From the NCBI RefSeq assembly GCF_900172355.1, contig NZ_FWFZ01000012.1, forward strand, positions 1 to 64,000: DNA of 64,000 nt, written 5' to 3'. The notes under the pieces were generated by a model. The model worked only from the letters and a program-made list of their open reading frames with translations. It was not told where the DNA came from and made no database searches. Shown here in pieces: positions 8,959 through 16,356 of this stretch. Source of the stretch: Roseisalinus antarcticus (GTDB lineage: Bacteria > Pseudomonadota > Alphaproteobacteria > Rhodobacterales > Rhodobacteraceae). The position numbers and the translations under genes were made by a program. Positions within the stretch are counted from its first letter, which is position 1, and each line of letters begins with the position of its first letter.

Positions 8959-8970
8959 TTGGCATACCAT
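8959..8970. promoter_or_regulatory. Candidate GntR operator, site B
   Basis: TTGGCATACCAT, preceded by the same GCACACAG context as site A, lies 40 bp upstream of the nitrilase start (9011) and within the divergent region shared with gntR (start 8733). Its closeness to the nitrilase start suggests overlap with that gene's promoter, consistent with repression. Confidence 0.7.
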
Positions 8971-9010
8971 TGGTGCGCAATTTCGCCCCGCGAAGGAATC
9001 GGAGACGCAG

Positions 9011-10084
9011 ATGACACAATCGCCCTGGCGCGCCACCTGCATTCAGATGACGGGCGACCGGGCCTGTCAGGCCGCGACGGGCGCAGAAGCGCAGCGCGTG
9101 ATCGCTGGCAACCAGGCCCGGCTGATCCGGATGATCGAACAGGCCCTCGCCGGGCCGGAGCGCCCGGACCTCGTGGTCTTTCCCGAATTCGGCATGACCG
9201 GCCCGCCGCTGGGCATGGCCGTGCCCGACTGGATCCGGCGGGCCTGCTCCACCATTCCCGGCCCGCTGACCGAGCCGCTGCAGGCGCTCGCCCGGCGCGA
9301 GGGCATCTATATCGCCGGCAACATGTTCGAGGCGCCAGAGGAATGGCCGGGGCGCTATTTCAACTCGTCGTTCATCATCGGGCCCGAGGGCACGATCCTG
9401 TCGAATTATCGCAGGGTGAATGTCGCGGCCTTCCCCTCGGTCCATGACTTCATGACCGACTACCTTCGGGCCACGCCCTACGACCAGGTCTTTCCGGTGG
9501 CCGACACCCCGCTCGGCAAGCTCTGTGTCATTGCCTGCGGAGAGATCACCGTGCCCGAGGTCGCCCGCTGCATGATGATGCAGGGCGCCGAGGTCATCCT
9601 GCACCCCACGAACTCGCGCTATTCCCCGGCGCAGGAGGCGGCGAAGGTCGCGCGGGTGACCGAGAACATGATGGCCATGGTCTCGGCCAATGTCGCCGGG
9701 CCCATCGGCTTTTCGCCCGACGGCACCTTCACCGGCGGCCGGTCCCACATCATGGATCACTGGGGCGAAACGCTGGCCCTGCGCGAAGAGGCCGACGAGA
9801 CCACCGCCGTCAGCGCCCTGATCGACATCGAACAGCTGCGCGCCGATCGCCGCCGCGACAGCGGGCTGTCGAACCCGCACCTGCGGGCACGCTACGAGAT
9901 GTATGTGCCCTATTACCAGAACGCGCGGTTCTACCCGCCCGACCATTTCCGCGATGCGCCCATGCAGCACGCGGATGAAACCCACGACGCCATCGCCCGC
10001 GCCCGCGCCAACCTGGAGCGCAGCGGCGTGCTTGTCCCGCTTCCCACCGGGGCGAAAGACCCCGCCTCTACCGTCGAATTGTAG
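9011..10084 (+). CDS. Nitrilase-superfamily carbon-nitrogen hydrolase (paralogue 1)
   Basis: Protein of 357 residues of the nitrilase/amidase/carbamoylase superfamily, which cleaves non-peptide C-N bonds with a Glu-Lys-Cys triad. The glutamate is E59 in VVFPEFGM and the cysteine is C176 in VIACGEITVPE. The usual catalytic lysine position (YRK) reads Y-R-R, so it is arginine (R135 in NYRRVN). The paralogue at 17919-18944 carries the same change. Start ATG 9011 follows GGAGACGC and matches the N-terminus of the paralogue (PWRATCIQ). First gene of the operon with the Rieske oxygenase and reductase. Role inferred: hydrolysis of an amide or carbamoyl intermediate after ring opening; nitrilase and formamidase activities remain possible. 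Confidence 0.88.
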   Translation: MTQSPWRATCIQMTGDRACQAATGAEAQRVIAGNQARLIRMIEQALAGPERPDLVVFPEFGMTGPPLGMAVPDWIRRACSTIPGPLTEPLQALARREGIYIAGNMFEAPEEWPGRYFNSSFIIGPEGTILSNYRRVNVAAFPSVHDFMTDYLRATPYDQVFPVADTPLGKLCVIACGEITVPEVARCMMMQGAEVILHPTNSRYSPAQEAAKVARVTENMMAMVSANVAGPIGFSPDGTFTGGRSHIMDHWGETLALREEADETTAVSALIDIEQLRADRRRDSGLSNPHLRARYEMYVPYYQNARFYPPDHFRDAPMQHADETHDAIARARANLERSGVLVPLPTGAKDPASTVEL

Positions 10085-10094
10085 GAGACGTCAG

Positions 10095-11429
10095 ATGATC
10101 ACAGCCGAAGAAAACGTAGACCTCTGCCGCGTGGGCCGCGGCACCTTGATGGGCGAGTTCTTCCGCCAGTTCTGGACCCCGGTATGCCTGTCGTCCGAGC
10201 TGGTCGCCGATGGCGATCCGGTGCGGCTGATGATCCTGGGCGAAAAGCTCATCGGCTTCCGCGACAGCGACGGCCGGGTCGGCGTGATGGACCACCGCTG
10301 CCCGCACCGCTGCGCCTCGCTGTTCTTCGGGCGCAACGAGCTGGGCGGCATCCGCTGCGCCTACCACGGCTGGAAATTCGACGTGAACGGCAAGTGCCTC
10401 GACCAGCCCAACCTCGAGGACAAGAACAAGTATCCCGCCGGCACCCCGGCCTATGCCTACAAGACCTGCGAATCCGGCGGGCTGGTCTTCGCCTATTTCG
10501 GCGAGCGGCAGGACGCCCCACCGCCCCTGCCCGAGATCGAGGCTATCATGGGCGAGGGCAACGACGCCAATATCGCCCTCACCCACCGCGACTGCAACTA
10601 CATGCAGGCGCTCGAGGGCGACGTCGACACCTCGCACCTGGGTTTTCTACATGCGGGCGGGATCGACGGCGACCGGCTGGACCTGTCCGATCCGGAAGTG
10701 TTCACGGTCACCGAGAAATCGCCGAAGATCAACGTCACCACCACCGATTTCGGCACGATGTATTCCGCCCAGCGCGACGCCTATGAGGGGCAGGAGCATC
10801 AGCGCTATGCCTGCTACCTGTTCCCGTTCTGGGTCACCTATCCCGGCGGCGGCGGGCTTGAGGTCAGCAAGACCGTCAACGCCTGGGTGCCGATCGACGA
10901 CCACAGCACGATGATCTTCAACATCGACCTCTCGCGCGCCGAGGGCGGCGGCAAGAAAAGCCTCAAATACACCGACGGCACCCCGGTCAGCGGCCTTGCC
11001 CGGCCGTTGGAATACCTGCCGACCACCACCGACTGGAAAGGGCGCTGGCGGCCGGTCAAGGACGAGACCAACGACTACGGCATCGACCGCGAATGGCAGC
11101 GCAACGGCGACAGCTACACCGGCATCGTCGGCGTCCCGCTCCAGGATCAGGCGATCCAGGAGAGCATGGGCCCGGTTGTCGATCGCACGATGGAGCATCT
11201 CGCAGCCTCGGACCGCATGGTGATCCTGACCCGGCGCGTCATGCTCGACGCGGCGATAGAGTGGCGGGACGAAAAGAAGCTGCCCGACTTCGTGGATCAT
11301 CCCGAATACGCCCGCGAGGCGCGCGGCGGCGACATCCTCGTGCCCAAGGGGACCGACTGGCTCGAGTTCTACGAAGAGAAGATGGCGGCCATCAAGGCGG
11401 GCAAGCAAAAGCAATCCGCGGCTGAATGA
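10095..11429 (+). CDS. Rieske non-heme iron oxygenase, large subunit (phthalate-dioxygenase type)
   Basis: Oxygenase of 444 residues. The Rieske [2Fe-2S] ligands are C69 and H71 in CPHR and C88 and H91 in CAYHG. The mononuclear iron site is EGDVDTSHLGFLH, with H181 and H186. Length and layout match single-component-type large subunits (phthalate 4,5-dioxygenase, vanillate or N-demethylases), which work without a small subunit. The ATG at 10095 has AGGAGA seven bases upstream. It follows the nitrilase by 10 bp and overlaps the reductase start as ATGA, so oxygenase and reductase are co-translated. It would hydroxylate or N-/O-demethylate the pathway substrate; substrate cannot be read from sequence. 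Confidence 0.93.
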   Translation: MITAEENVDLCRVGRGTLMGEFFRQFWTPVCLSSELVADGDPVRLMILGEKLIGFRDSDGRVGVMDHRCPHRCASLFFGRNELGGIRCAYHGWKFDVNGKCLDQPNLEDKNKYPAGTPAYAYKTCESGGLVFAYFGERQDAPPPLPEIEAIMGEGNDANIALTHRDCNYMQALEGDVDTSHLGFLHAGGIDGDRLDLSDPEVFTVTEKSPKINVTTTDFGTMYSAQRDAYEGQEHQRYACYLFPFWVTYPGGGGLEVSKTVNAWVPIDDHSTMIFNIDLSRAEGGGKKSLKYTDGTPVSGLARPLEYLPTTTDWKGRWRPVKDETNDYGIDREWQRNGDSYTGIVGVPLQDQAIQESMGPVVDRTMEHLAASDRMVILTRRVMLDAAIEWRDEKKLPDFVDHPEYAREARGGDILVPKGTDWLEFYEEKMAAIKAGKQKQSAAE

Positions 11430-12439
11430 GCTTGCAGGAAACGACTTGGGCCGGCAGCGACATGCCGGCCACGGGCGGTGACGGCGGGGGTCTGACCCTG
11501 CGCGTCACCGCGATCCGTTATCGGACGGAAACCGTCCGGCAGATCGAGCTTCGGCATCCGGGCGGCGCGGCCTTGCCGCCGGCCAGCCCCGGCGCCCATA
11601 TCGACCTGCGCCTGCCGGGCGACCTGTCGCGCAGCTATTCTCTGGTGAACGCGCCGGGCGACGACGGGCGCTACGTCATCGCGGTCCACCGCGACCCGGC
11701 CAGCCGGGGCGGGTCGGCCCATATGTGCGAGACCCTGCGCGTGGGCGACATGATAGAGGTGTCAGCCCCGCTCAATACCTTTCCGATGGCCGAAACCGGG
11801 GATGCCGTGTTCTTTGCAGGCGGCATCGGCATCACGCCGATCCTGTCGATGATCCGCGCCCGGGCCGCCAGCGGTGCGGGCTGGACGTTGCATTACGCGT
11901 TCCGGGCCGAGGCCCTTGCCGCCTACCTGGATGAGCTGCGCCACCTGGCCGCCGAAAGCGGCGGCACCCTGCACCTGCATGACGACGCGCTGAGCGGCGC
12001 GGTCTACGACATTGCCGCCGACGTGGCGGCGGTGCCTGCGGGCGCACATCTTTATTGCTGTGGACCCTCCCCGATGCTCGACGCCTTCGAGGCGGCGGCC
12101 GCGGCCGAAAAAGGACGCGACCCCGACACGATCCATGTGGAGCGCTTCACCAACGTGGTCGAGGCCTCGACCGAGAGCTTCACCGTCGTGCTCAAGCGCA
12201 AGGGCAAGGAATTCGAGGTGCCTGCCGGGCGCACCATCATGGAGGTCCTGCAGGAGAATGGCGTGCGCGTTGCCTATTCCTGTCGCGAGGGCGTCTGCGG
12301 CACCTGCGAGACCCGGGTGATTGAGGGCGAGCCCGACCACAAGGACAAGGTCCTGTCCGAGCGCGAACGCGCCTCGAACAAGGTCATCATGATCTGCTGC
12401 TCTGGCGCCAGGTCCAGCCGCCTCGTCCTCGACATCTGA
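11426..12439 (+). CDS. Phthalate-dioxygenase-type reductase (FMN/NAD/2Fe-2S)
   Basis: Electron-transfer reductase of 337 residues for the adjacent Rieske oxygenase. Domain order is that of class IA (PDR/VanB-like) reductases: flavin-binding barrel with RSYSLVNAP (about residues 71-79), NAD-binding domain with FFAGGIGITPILSMI (about 131-145) and a YCCGPSPML motif, then a C-terminal plant-type ferredoxin with CREGVCGTCETRV plus a last Cys in VIMICCSG. The ATG at 11426 overlaps the oxygenase stop. It is the last gene of the operon; a tandem repeat and a terminator hairpin follow it. Confidence 0.93.
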   Translation: MSLQETTWAGSDMPATGGDGGGLTLRVTAIRYRTETVRQIELRHPGGAALPPASPGAHIDLRLPGDLSRSYSLVNAPGDDGRYVIAVHRDPASRGGSAHMCETLRVGDMIEVSAPLNTFPMAETGDAVFFAGGIGITPILSMIRARAASGAGWTLHYAFRAEALAAYLDELRHLAAESGGTLHLHDDALSGAVYDIAADVAAVPAGAHLYCCGPSPMLDAFEAAAAAEKGRDPDTIHVERFTNVVEASTESFTVVLKRKGKEFEVPAGRTIMEVLQENGVRVAYSCREGVCGTCETRVIEGEPDHKDKVLSERERASNKVIMICCSGARSSRLVLDI

Positions 12440-12440
12440 T

Positions 12441-12511
12441 CCGTCGACCTCTGACCGTCGACCTCTTTGACCGTCGACCTCTGCCCGTCGACCACTGACC
12501 GTCGATCTTCG
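12441..12511. repeat. Short tandem repeat, five copies of a CCGTCGACC unit
   Basis: Five head-to-tail, 13-16 bp copies beginning CCGTCGACCTCTGA, at 12441, 12455, 12471, 12485 and 12499, with drift in the last two. It starts right after the reductase stop codon and ends just before the terminator hairpin. Each unit contains GTCGAC, except the last. Non-coding; function unknown. Confidence 0.9.
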
Positions 12512-12519
12512 CCAAACGG

Positions 12520-12555
12520 AAAGCGGCCCGCACCGGGAACGGAGCGGGCCGCTTT
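12520..12555. terminator. Bidirectional hairpin terminator between convergent operons
   Basis: Perfect 12-bp inverted repeat AAAGCGGCCCGC (12520-12531) and GCGGGCCGCTTT (12544-12555) with a 12-nt loop. The A/T ends give a short U-run in both directions. It lies between the reductase (ends 12439) and the convergent permease (ends 12578), so it can serve both transcripts. Confidence 0.85.
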
Positions 12556-12577
12556 CGTCTTGTGTCCCGGTCCGTGC

Positions 12578-13390
12578 CTAGTCGTGCCCGTCGCTCTTGT
12601 CCCGCCACGGGATCGCGAAGCGTTCCACCCGCTCGAGAACCAGGAAAAACGACATGCCGATCAACGCGATGCAGATGATAGCCGCGAATTGCCGCGTCAC
12701 GTCGAAATTGGCCCCCGCGATCACGATCAGATAGCCCAGCCCTTTGTCCGCGCCGATGAACTCCGCCACGACGGCGCCGATGACCGACAGGGCGGTCGCC
12801 AGCTTCAGCCCCGCGAAGATCGACGGCAGCGCCTGCGGCAGCCGGAACTTCCAGAACGTCTGCCAGGACGAGGCGCCCATCGACCGCGCGAGGTGCAGCA
12901 TCTCGTCCGGTGCCGATTTGAGCCCCATGACCGAGTTGATCACGATCGGAAAGAACGCGAGCAGGATCACGATGACGATCTTGGGCGTCATGCCATAGCC
13001 GAACCAGGTCAGCAGCAGCGGCGCGATGGCCACCTTTGGAATCGTCTGGCTGGCCACGATCAGGGGGTACACACCCTTGGCCATGAACTTCGAATAGACG
13101 ATCGAGACGGCCAGCGGCACGCCGATCAGCACCGCGAGCGTAAAGCCCAGGAGCACTTCGAACAGGGTCACCATCGCGTTCGGGAACAGCCGGTGGCCGT
13201 AGTCGTAGAACTCCATCGCGATGGCGGTGGGGGTCGGCAGGATGAAGGACGGCACATCCCCCAGCCGCACGGCGAGCTCCCAGAACACCAGAAGCCCGAC
13301 GAGGGTGTAGACCACCATCGGAACCGCCTTGAGGAACCGCAGGGGCGCGGCCTCTGTCCTGTCGGCCTGTGGGTCCGTTATCGTTGCCAT
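12578..13390 (-). CDS. ABC transporter permease (SsuC/ThiX/TauC-type)
   Basis: Integral membrane permease of 270 residues with about six hydrophobic segments (for example VVYTLVGLLVFWELAV, VTLFEVLLGFTLAVLIG, IVIVILLAFFPIVINSVMG). The cytoplasmic coupling loop that contacts the ATPase reads LARSMGASSWQTFWKFRLPQ. Start ATG 13390 sits six bases from the ATPase stop. It is the last gene of the SBP-SDR-ATPase-permease operon. The transporter class imports nitrate, taurine, sulfonates, thiamine precursors and aromatic or heterocyclic nitrogen compounds; context favours the island's substrate. Confidence 0.92.
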   Translation of the reverse strand: MATITDPQADRTEAAPLRFLKAVPMVVYTLVGLLVFWELAVRLGDVPSFILPTPTAIAMEFYDYGHRLFPNAMVTLFEVLLGFTLAVLIGVPLAVSIVYSKFMAKGVYPLIVASQTIPKVAIAPLLLTWFGYGMTPKIVIVILLAFFPIVINSVMGLKSAPDEMLHLARSMGASSWQTFWKFRLPQALPSIFAGLKLATALSVIGAVVAEFIGADKGLGYLIVIAGANFDVTRQFAAIICIALIGMSFFLVLERVERFAIPWRDKSDGHD

Positions 13391-13395
13391 TGCAC

Positions 13396-14211
13396 TCACT
13401 CCTCCCGAAAGACGCCGAGGCTCTTGAAGATGCCGGTCAGCTGATGGGTGTATTCGATGAATTTCGGATCCTCGCGCATGGCGAGGCGCCGGGGCCGGGG
13501 CAGGTCGATGTCGACGATCTGCTCCACCCGCCCGGGGCGGGGGGTCATCACCACGATACGGTCGGACAGGAAGATCGCCTCGGTAATCGAGTGGGTGATG
13601 AAGAACACCGTCATCTTGTCGTCCCGGCACAGCCGCAGCAGGTCGATCTGAAGCTGGTCCCGCGTCATCGCGTCGAGTGCGCCGAACGGCTCGTCCATCA
13701 ACAGCAACCGCGGCCGGTGCAGCAGGGCCCGGCAGATCGAGACGCGCTGGCGCATCCCGCCCGACAGCTCCTTGGGGTAGGCATCGTGGAAATCGTCGAG
13801 CGAGACCATCGACAGGAGCTCTGTCGCGCGGGCCCGGGCCTTGGTCATGTCGGATTTGCGCAGCTCGGCCTGGATCAGCACGTTCTGCAACGCGGATCGC
13901 CAGTCCAGCAGCACGTCCCGCTGAAAGACGATGCCGGAATCGGGCGTGGGCCCATCAACCTTGTCACCTTCGACCCGGATTTCACCGGCGGTCATCGGGA
14001 TCAGCCCGGCCAGCAGCATCATCAGCGTGGACTTGCCGCAGCCCGACGGCCCGAGGATCGAGACGAACTCGCCCGGGCGGATGTCGAGGTCGATCGGTTC
14101 CAGGGCCTGAACCCGGCCCTGCCGGCCGTCGAAGACCTTGGTCACTCCGCTCATAGAGACCGAAGCGCCCGTTGGCGTTGACAGTGTTTGCGGTTCGGCG
14201 ACTGCATTCAT
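13396..14211 (-). CDS. ABC transporter ATP-binding protein (SsuB/TauB-type)
   Basis: Importer ATPase of 271 residues. Walker A is GPSGCGKST, the signature is LSGGMRQR, Walker B is LLLMDEPFGALDA, and the H-loop is FITHS. The C-terminal stretch (IVDIDLPRPRRLAM) is usual for the nitrate/taurine/sulfonate family. Start ATG 14211 gives a 20-residue leader before the first beta strand. It lies between the SDR (start side, about 73 bp) and the permease (six bases), so it pairs with both in one operon. Confidence 0.93.
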   Translation of the reverse strand: MNAVAEPQTLSTPTGASVSMSGVTKVFDGRQGRVQALEPIDLDIRPGEFVSILGPSGCGKSTLMMLLAGLIPMTAGEIRVEGDKVDGPTPDSGIVFQRDVLLDWRSALQNVLIQAELRKSDMTKARARATELLSMVSLDDFHDAYPKELSGGMRQRVSICRALLHRPRLLLMDEPFGALDAMTRDQLQIDLLRLCRDDKMTVFFITHSITEAIFLSDRIVVMTPRPGRVEQIVDIDLPRPRRLAMREDPKFIEYTHQLTGIFKSLGVFREE

Positions 14212-14284
14212 TCGATTTTCGGCCGGGTCCGGCCGCTCCCTGGTATTGGGGGCCGACGGCGAACCGGCGGCCGGTTCGTATCAC

Positions 14285-15073
14285 TCAGACCGAGCGGATC
14301 ATGCCGCCGTCGACGCGCAGGGTGCTGCCGGTCACGTAACTTGCATGAACGCTGGCAAGGAAAGCGGCGACGGCGCCGAATTCCTCGGGGCTGCCAAAGC
14401 GGCCCGCGGGGATCATCCCGGTCGAGGCCGCCTGGACCTCTTCCAGCGACTTGCCCGCGCGCTCTGCCGCGGCCGCGTCGAGGGTTCTGACGCGGTCCGT
14501 CAGGATCCGGCCCGGCGCGACCAGGTTGACGGTCACCCCGTCGGAGGCGACCTCGGCTGCCAGCGTCTTCATGAAGCCCAGAAGGCTCATCCTCAGCGCG
14601 TTCGATACCGGCAGATGCGGGATCGGCTGGATCACGCCGCTGGACGAGATCGTCAGGATCCGGCCCCAGCCCTGCGCCCGCATCGGACCGACCAGGTCCA
14701 GGGTCAGCGCGATCAGCGGGGTGACCATGCGGCCGTATTGCGCCTGCATCTCTTCGGCCGACACGGTGCTGGGCGGCCCTGGCGGCGGGCCGCCGGAATT
14801 GTTCACGAGGATATCGACCTTGCCCGTCCGGGCCCGCGCCCCCGCGGCCAGCAGGCCGGGCGCGTCCGGGTCGCCGAGGTCGGCCACGACGCTGTCGGCC
14901 TGCTCGCGCATCCCGGCCGGAAGCTCGGCCAGGATCGCGTCCAGTTTCCCGGCGTCGCGTCCGGCAAAGGTCACGCTTGCGCCCTCGGCCAGAAGTGTCG
15001 TCGCGACGGCGCGGCCAAGGCCCCCCGTCGCGCCGAGCACCAATGCGTGGCGATCTGTCAGTCCCAGGTCCAT
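14285..15073 (-). CDS. Atypical short-chain dehydrogenase/reductase-family protein
   Basis: SDR-fold protein of 262 residues. The cofactor motif GATGGLGRA (about residues 13-21) and the NNSGGPP loop are present, and TISSSG supplies the catalytic serine region. The YxxxK pair is absent: the region reads IPHLPVSNALRMSL, with Leu and Asn at the two catalytic positions. An SDR group with this 'SNALR' form exists and is often annotated as 3-oxoacyl-ACP reductase, but its chemistry is not established. The ATG at 15073 is the start because upstream codons are not SDR-like. It is embedded between the substrate-binding protein and the ATPase of the importer operon, so it probably acts on the imported compound or its first product. 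Confidence 0.85.
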   Translation of the reverse strand: MDLGLTDRHALVLGATGGLGRAVATTLLAEGASVTFAGRDAGKLDAILAELPAGMREQADSVVADLGDPDAPGLLAAGARARTGKVDILVNNSGGPPPGPPSTVSAEEMQAQYGRMVTPLIALTLDLVGPMRAQGWGRILTISSSGVIQPIPHLPVSNALRMSLLGFMKTLAAEVASDGVTVNLVAPGRILTDRVRTLDAAAAERAGKSLEEVQAASTGMIPAGRFGSPEEFGAVAAFLASVHASYVTGSTLRVDGGMIRSV

Positions 15074-15143
15074 GCCGGCCACTTCTTTTCGTGATGCGAC
15101 CGCGGGAGAATGCCCCCCGCGGTCCTGTTGCCTTGATCGTTGA

Positions 15144-16145
15144 TCAGTTGGTTGCCGCCGGCAGATAGGCACCGGTGTAGATGTCGTCGGGCGTCAGCCC
15201 GGGTTCCATCCCAGCATACGTCTCCAGCAGATCGATGGTGAGCGTGATGTCCTCTTCCATGACCGTGCCGAACGGCATGCCTTCTGAAGCGGCGGTATGC
15301 TCGTACTTCTGCATGACGATGATCTGTTCGAGAATCGCGTCCGGGTCCGCGTCGGGCCGATTCTCCATGATCATGTCGCGGGCGGCCTCGGGGTCGGCCT
15401 CGACATCGGCCTTGGCCTGGATGATCGCGGCGAGAAAGCCCTCGACGACCTCGGGGTTCTCCTCGAGATAGGATTTCTGCACGATCACCGACGAGCCGAG
15501 GATGTTGACGCCGTAGTCAGCGAACAGGATCGGATCCTCGATCGGGTGCATCGCGGCGACCTTGTCGCCGTCCGGGTTCGCCCAGCCGTTGATGAAGTCC
15601 ACATCGCCGTTCAGCAGCGCGACACGGTCGGCGCCGCCGTTGATGATGATGATGTCCACCATCTCCATGTCGACGTCATTGGCCTCGGCGAAGGCGCGGA
15701 TCATGCCGTCCTCGAAGTTGCCCGCGTCGGTGCCGAAGCGCTTGCCCTCGAGATCCGCCGGGGTGGTGATGCCCGAGCCTTCGAGCGCGATGATCGACGA
15801 GGGATCCTTCTGCACGAGGCCCGCGACCGCGATCAGGCTGTCGGCGCCCGATCCCTGCTGGGCCTGCGCCAGCGCACCGATACCCGCGATGCCGATTTCG
15901 AAATCGCCCGCGCCGACGGCCTGGATGGTCCCGGTGGAGCCGTTGCCGTCGACGATATCGACGTCGAGCCCCTGCTCGGCGAAGTAGCCCTTTTCCTGGG
16001 CCACGAAGAACGGCGCGTCGACGCCGCCGGTGACCCAGGCCAGGCGCAGCCTGATCTCTGTCAGGTCATCCTGCGCGATGGCCGGAAGGCCGAGAACGCC
16101 GGCCAGCGCGAGACCGGAGAACGTTTTCATTAGGAGGTGTTTCAT
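15144..16145 (-). CDS. ABC transporter substrate-binding protein (NMT1/THI5-like)
   Basis: Periplasmic binding protein of 333 residues. A signal peptide is evident (hydrophobic TFSGLALAGVLGLPAIA, then AQDD). The mature part has family sequence LRLAWVTGGVDAPFFVAQEK and GYFAEQGLDVDIVDGNGST, typical of the NMT1/THI5/SsuA group. ATG 16145 was chosen because AGGGG lies about seven bases upstream; ATG 16163 is an alternative. First gene of the importer operon; operator site C lies about 70 bp upstream. Confidence 0.92.
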   Translation of the reverse strand: MKHLLMKTFSGLALAGVLGLPAIAQDDLTEIRLRLAWVTGGVDAPFFVAQEKGYFAEQGLDVDIVDGNGSTGTIQAVGAGDFEIGIAGIGALAQAQQGSGADSLIAVAGLVQKDPSSIIALEGSGITTPADLEGKRFGTDAGNFEDGMIRAFAEANDVDMEMVDIIIINGGADRVALLNGDVDFINGWANPDGDKVAAMHPIEDPILFADYGVNILGSSVIVQKSYLEENPEVVEGFLAAIIQAKADVEADPEAARDMIMENRPDADPDAILEQIIVMQKYEHTAASEGMPFGTVMEEDITLTIDLLETYAGMEPGLTPDDIYTGAYLPAATN

Positions 16146-16211
16146 GAGTTTCCCCTGCTTCATTTCGCCCGAAGAGCCGGGCAGATGGTTCGGTGCCGGC
16201 TTGGCATTCTC

Positions 16212-16223
16212 ATGGTATGCCAA
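16212..16223. promoter_or_regulatory. Candidate GntR operator, site C
   Basis: ATGGTATGCCAA, reading TTGGCATACCAT on the minus strand and preceded there by CAG as at sites A and B. It lies upstream of the importer operon (start 16145). A second half-site, TTGGCATTCT, lies just beside it at 16201-16210. Confidence 0.65.
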
Positions 16224-16356
16224 CTGAATACATTGCCCTAGCGAAATGGCGCAATGGACCCATCCGAGCAAGAAATGTCCCTTTTTTGTGCAGTCATCGC
16301 GGGTTTTTGCCGCCAATCGCCCAGCCATTGCGCGATATCGGCGGGTGATTCGCCGA

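Noticed and set aside
12441-12511. Possible CRISPR-like array
   Set aside because: Units are contiguous without spacers, short and degenerate, and no cas genes are present.
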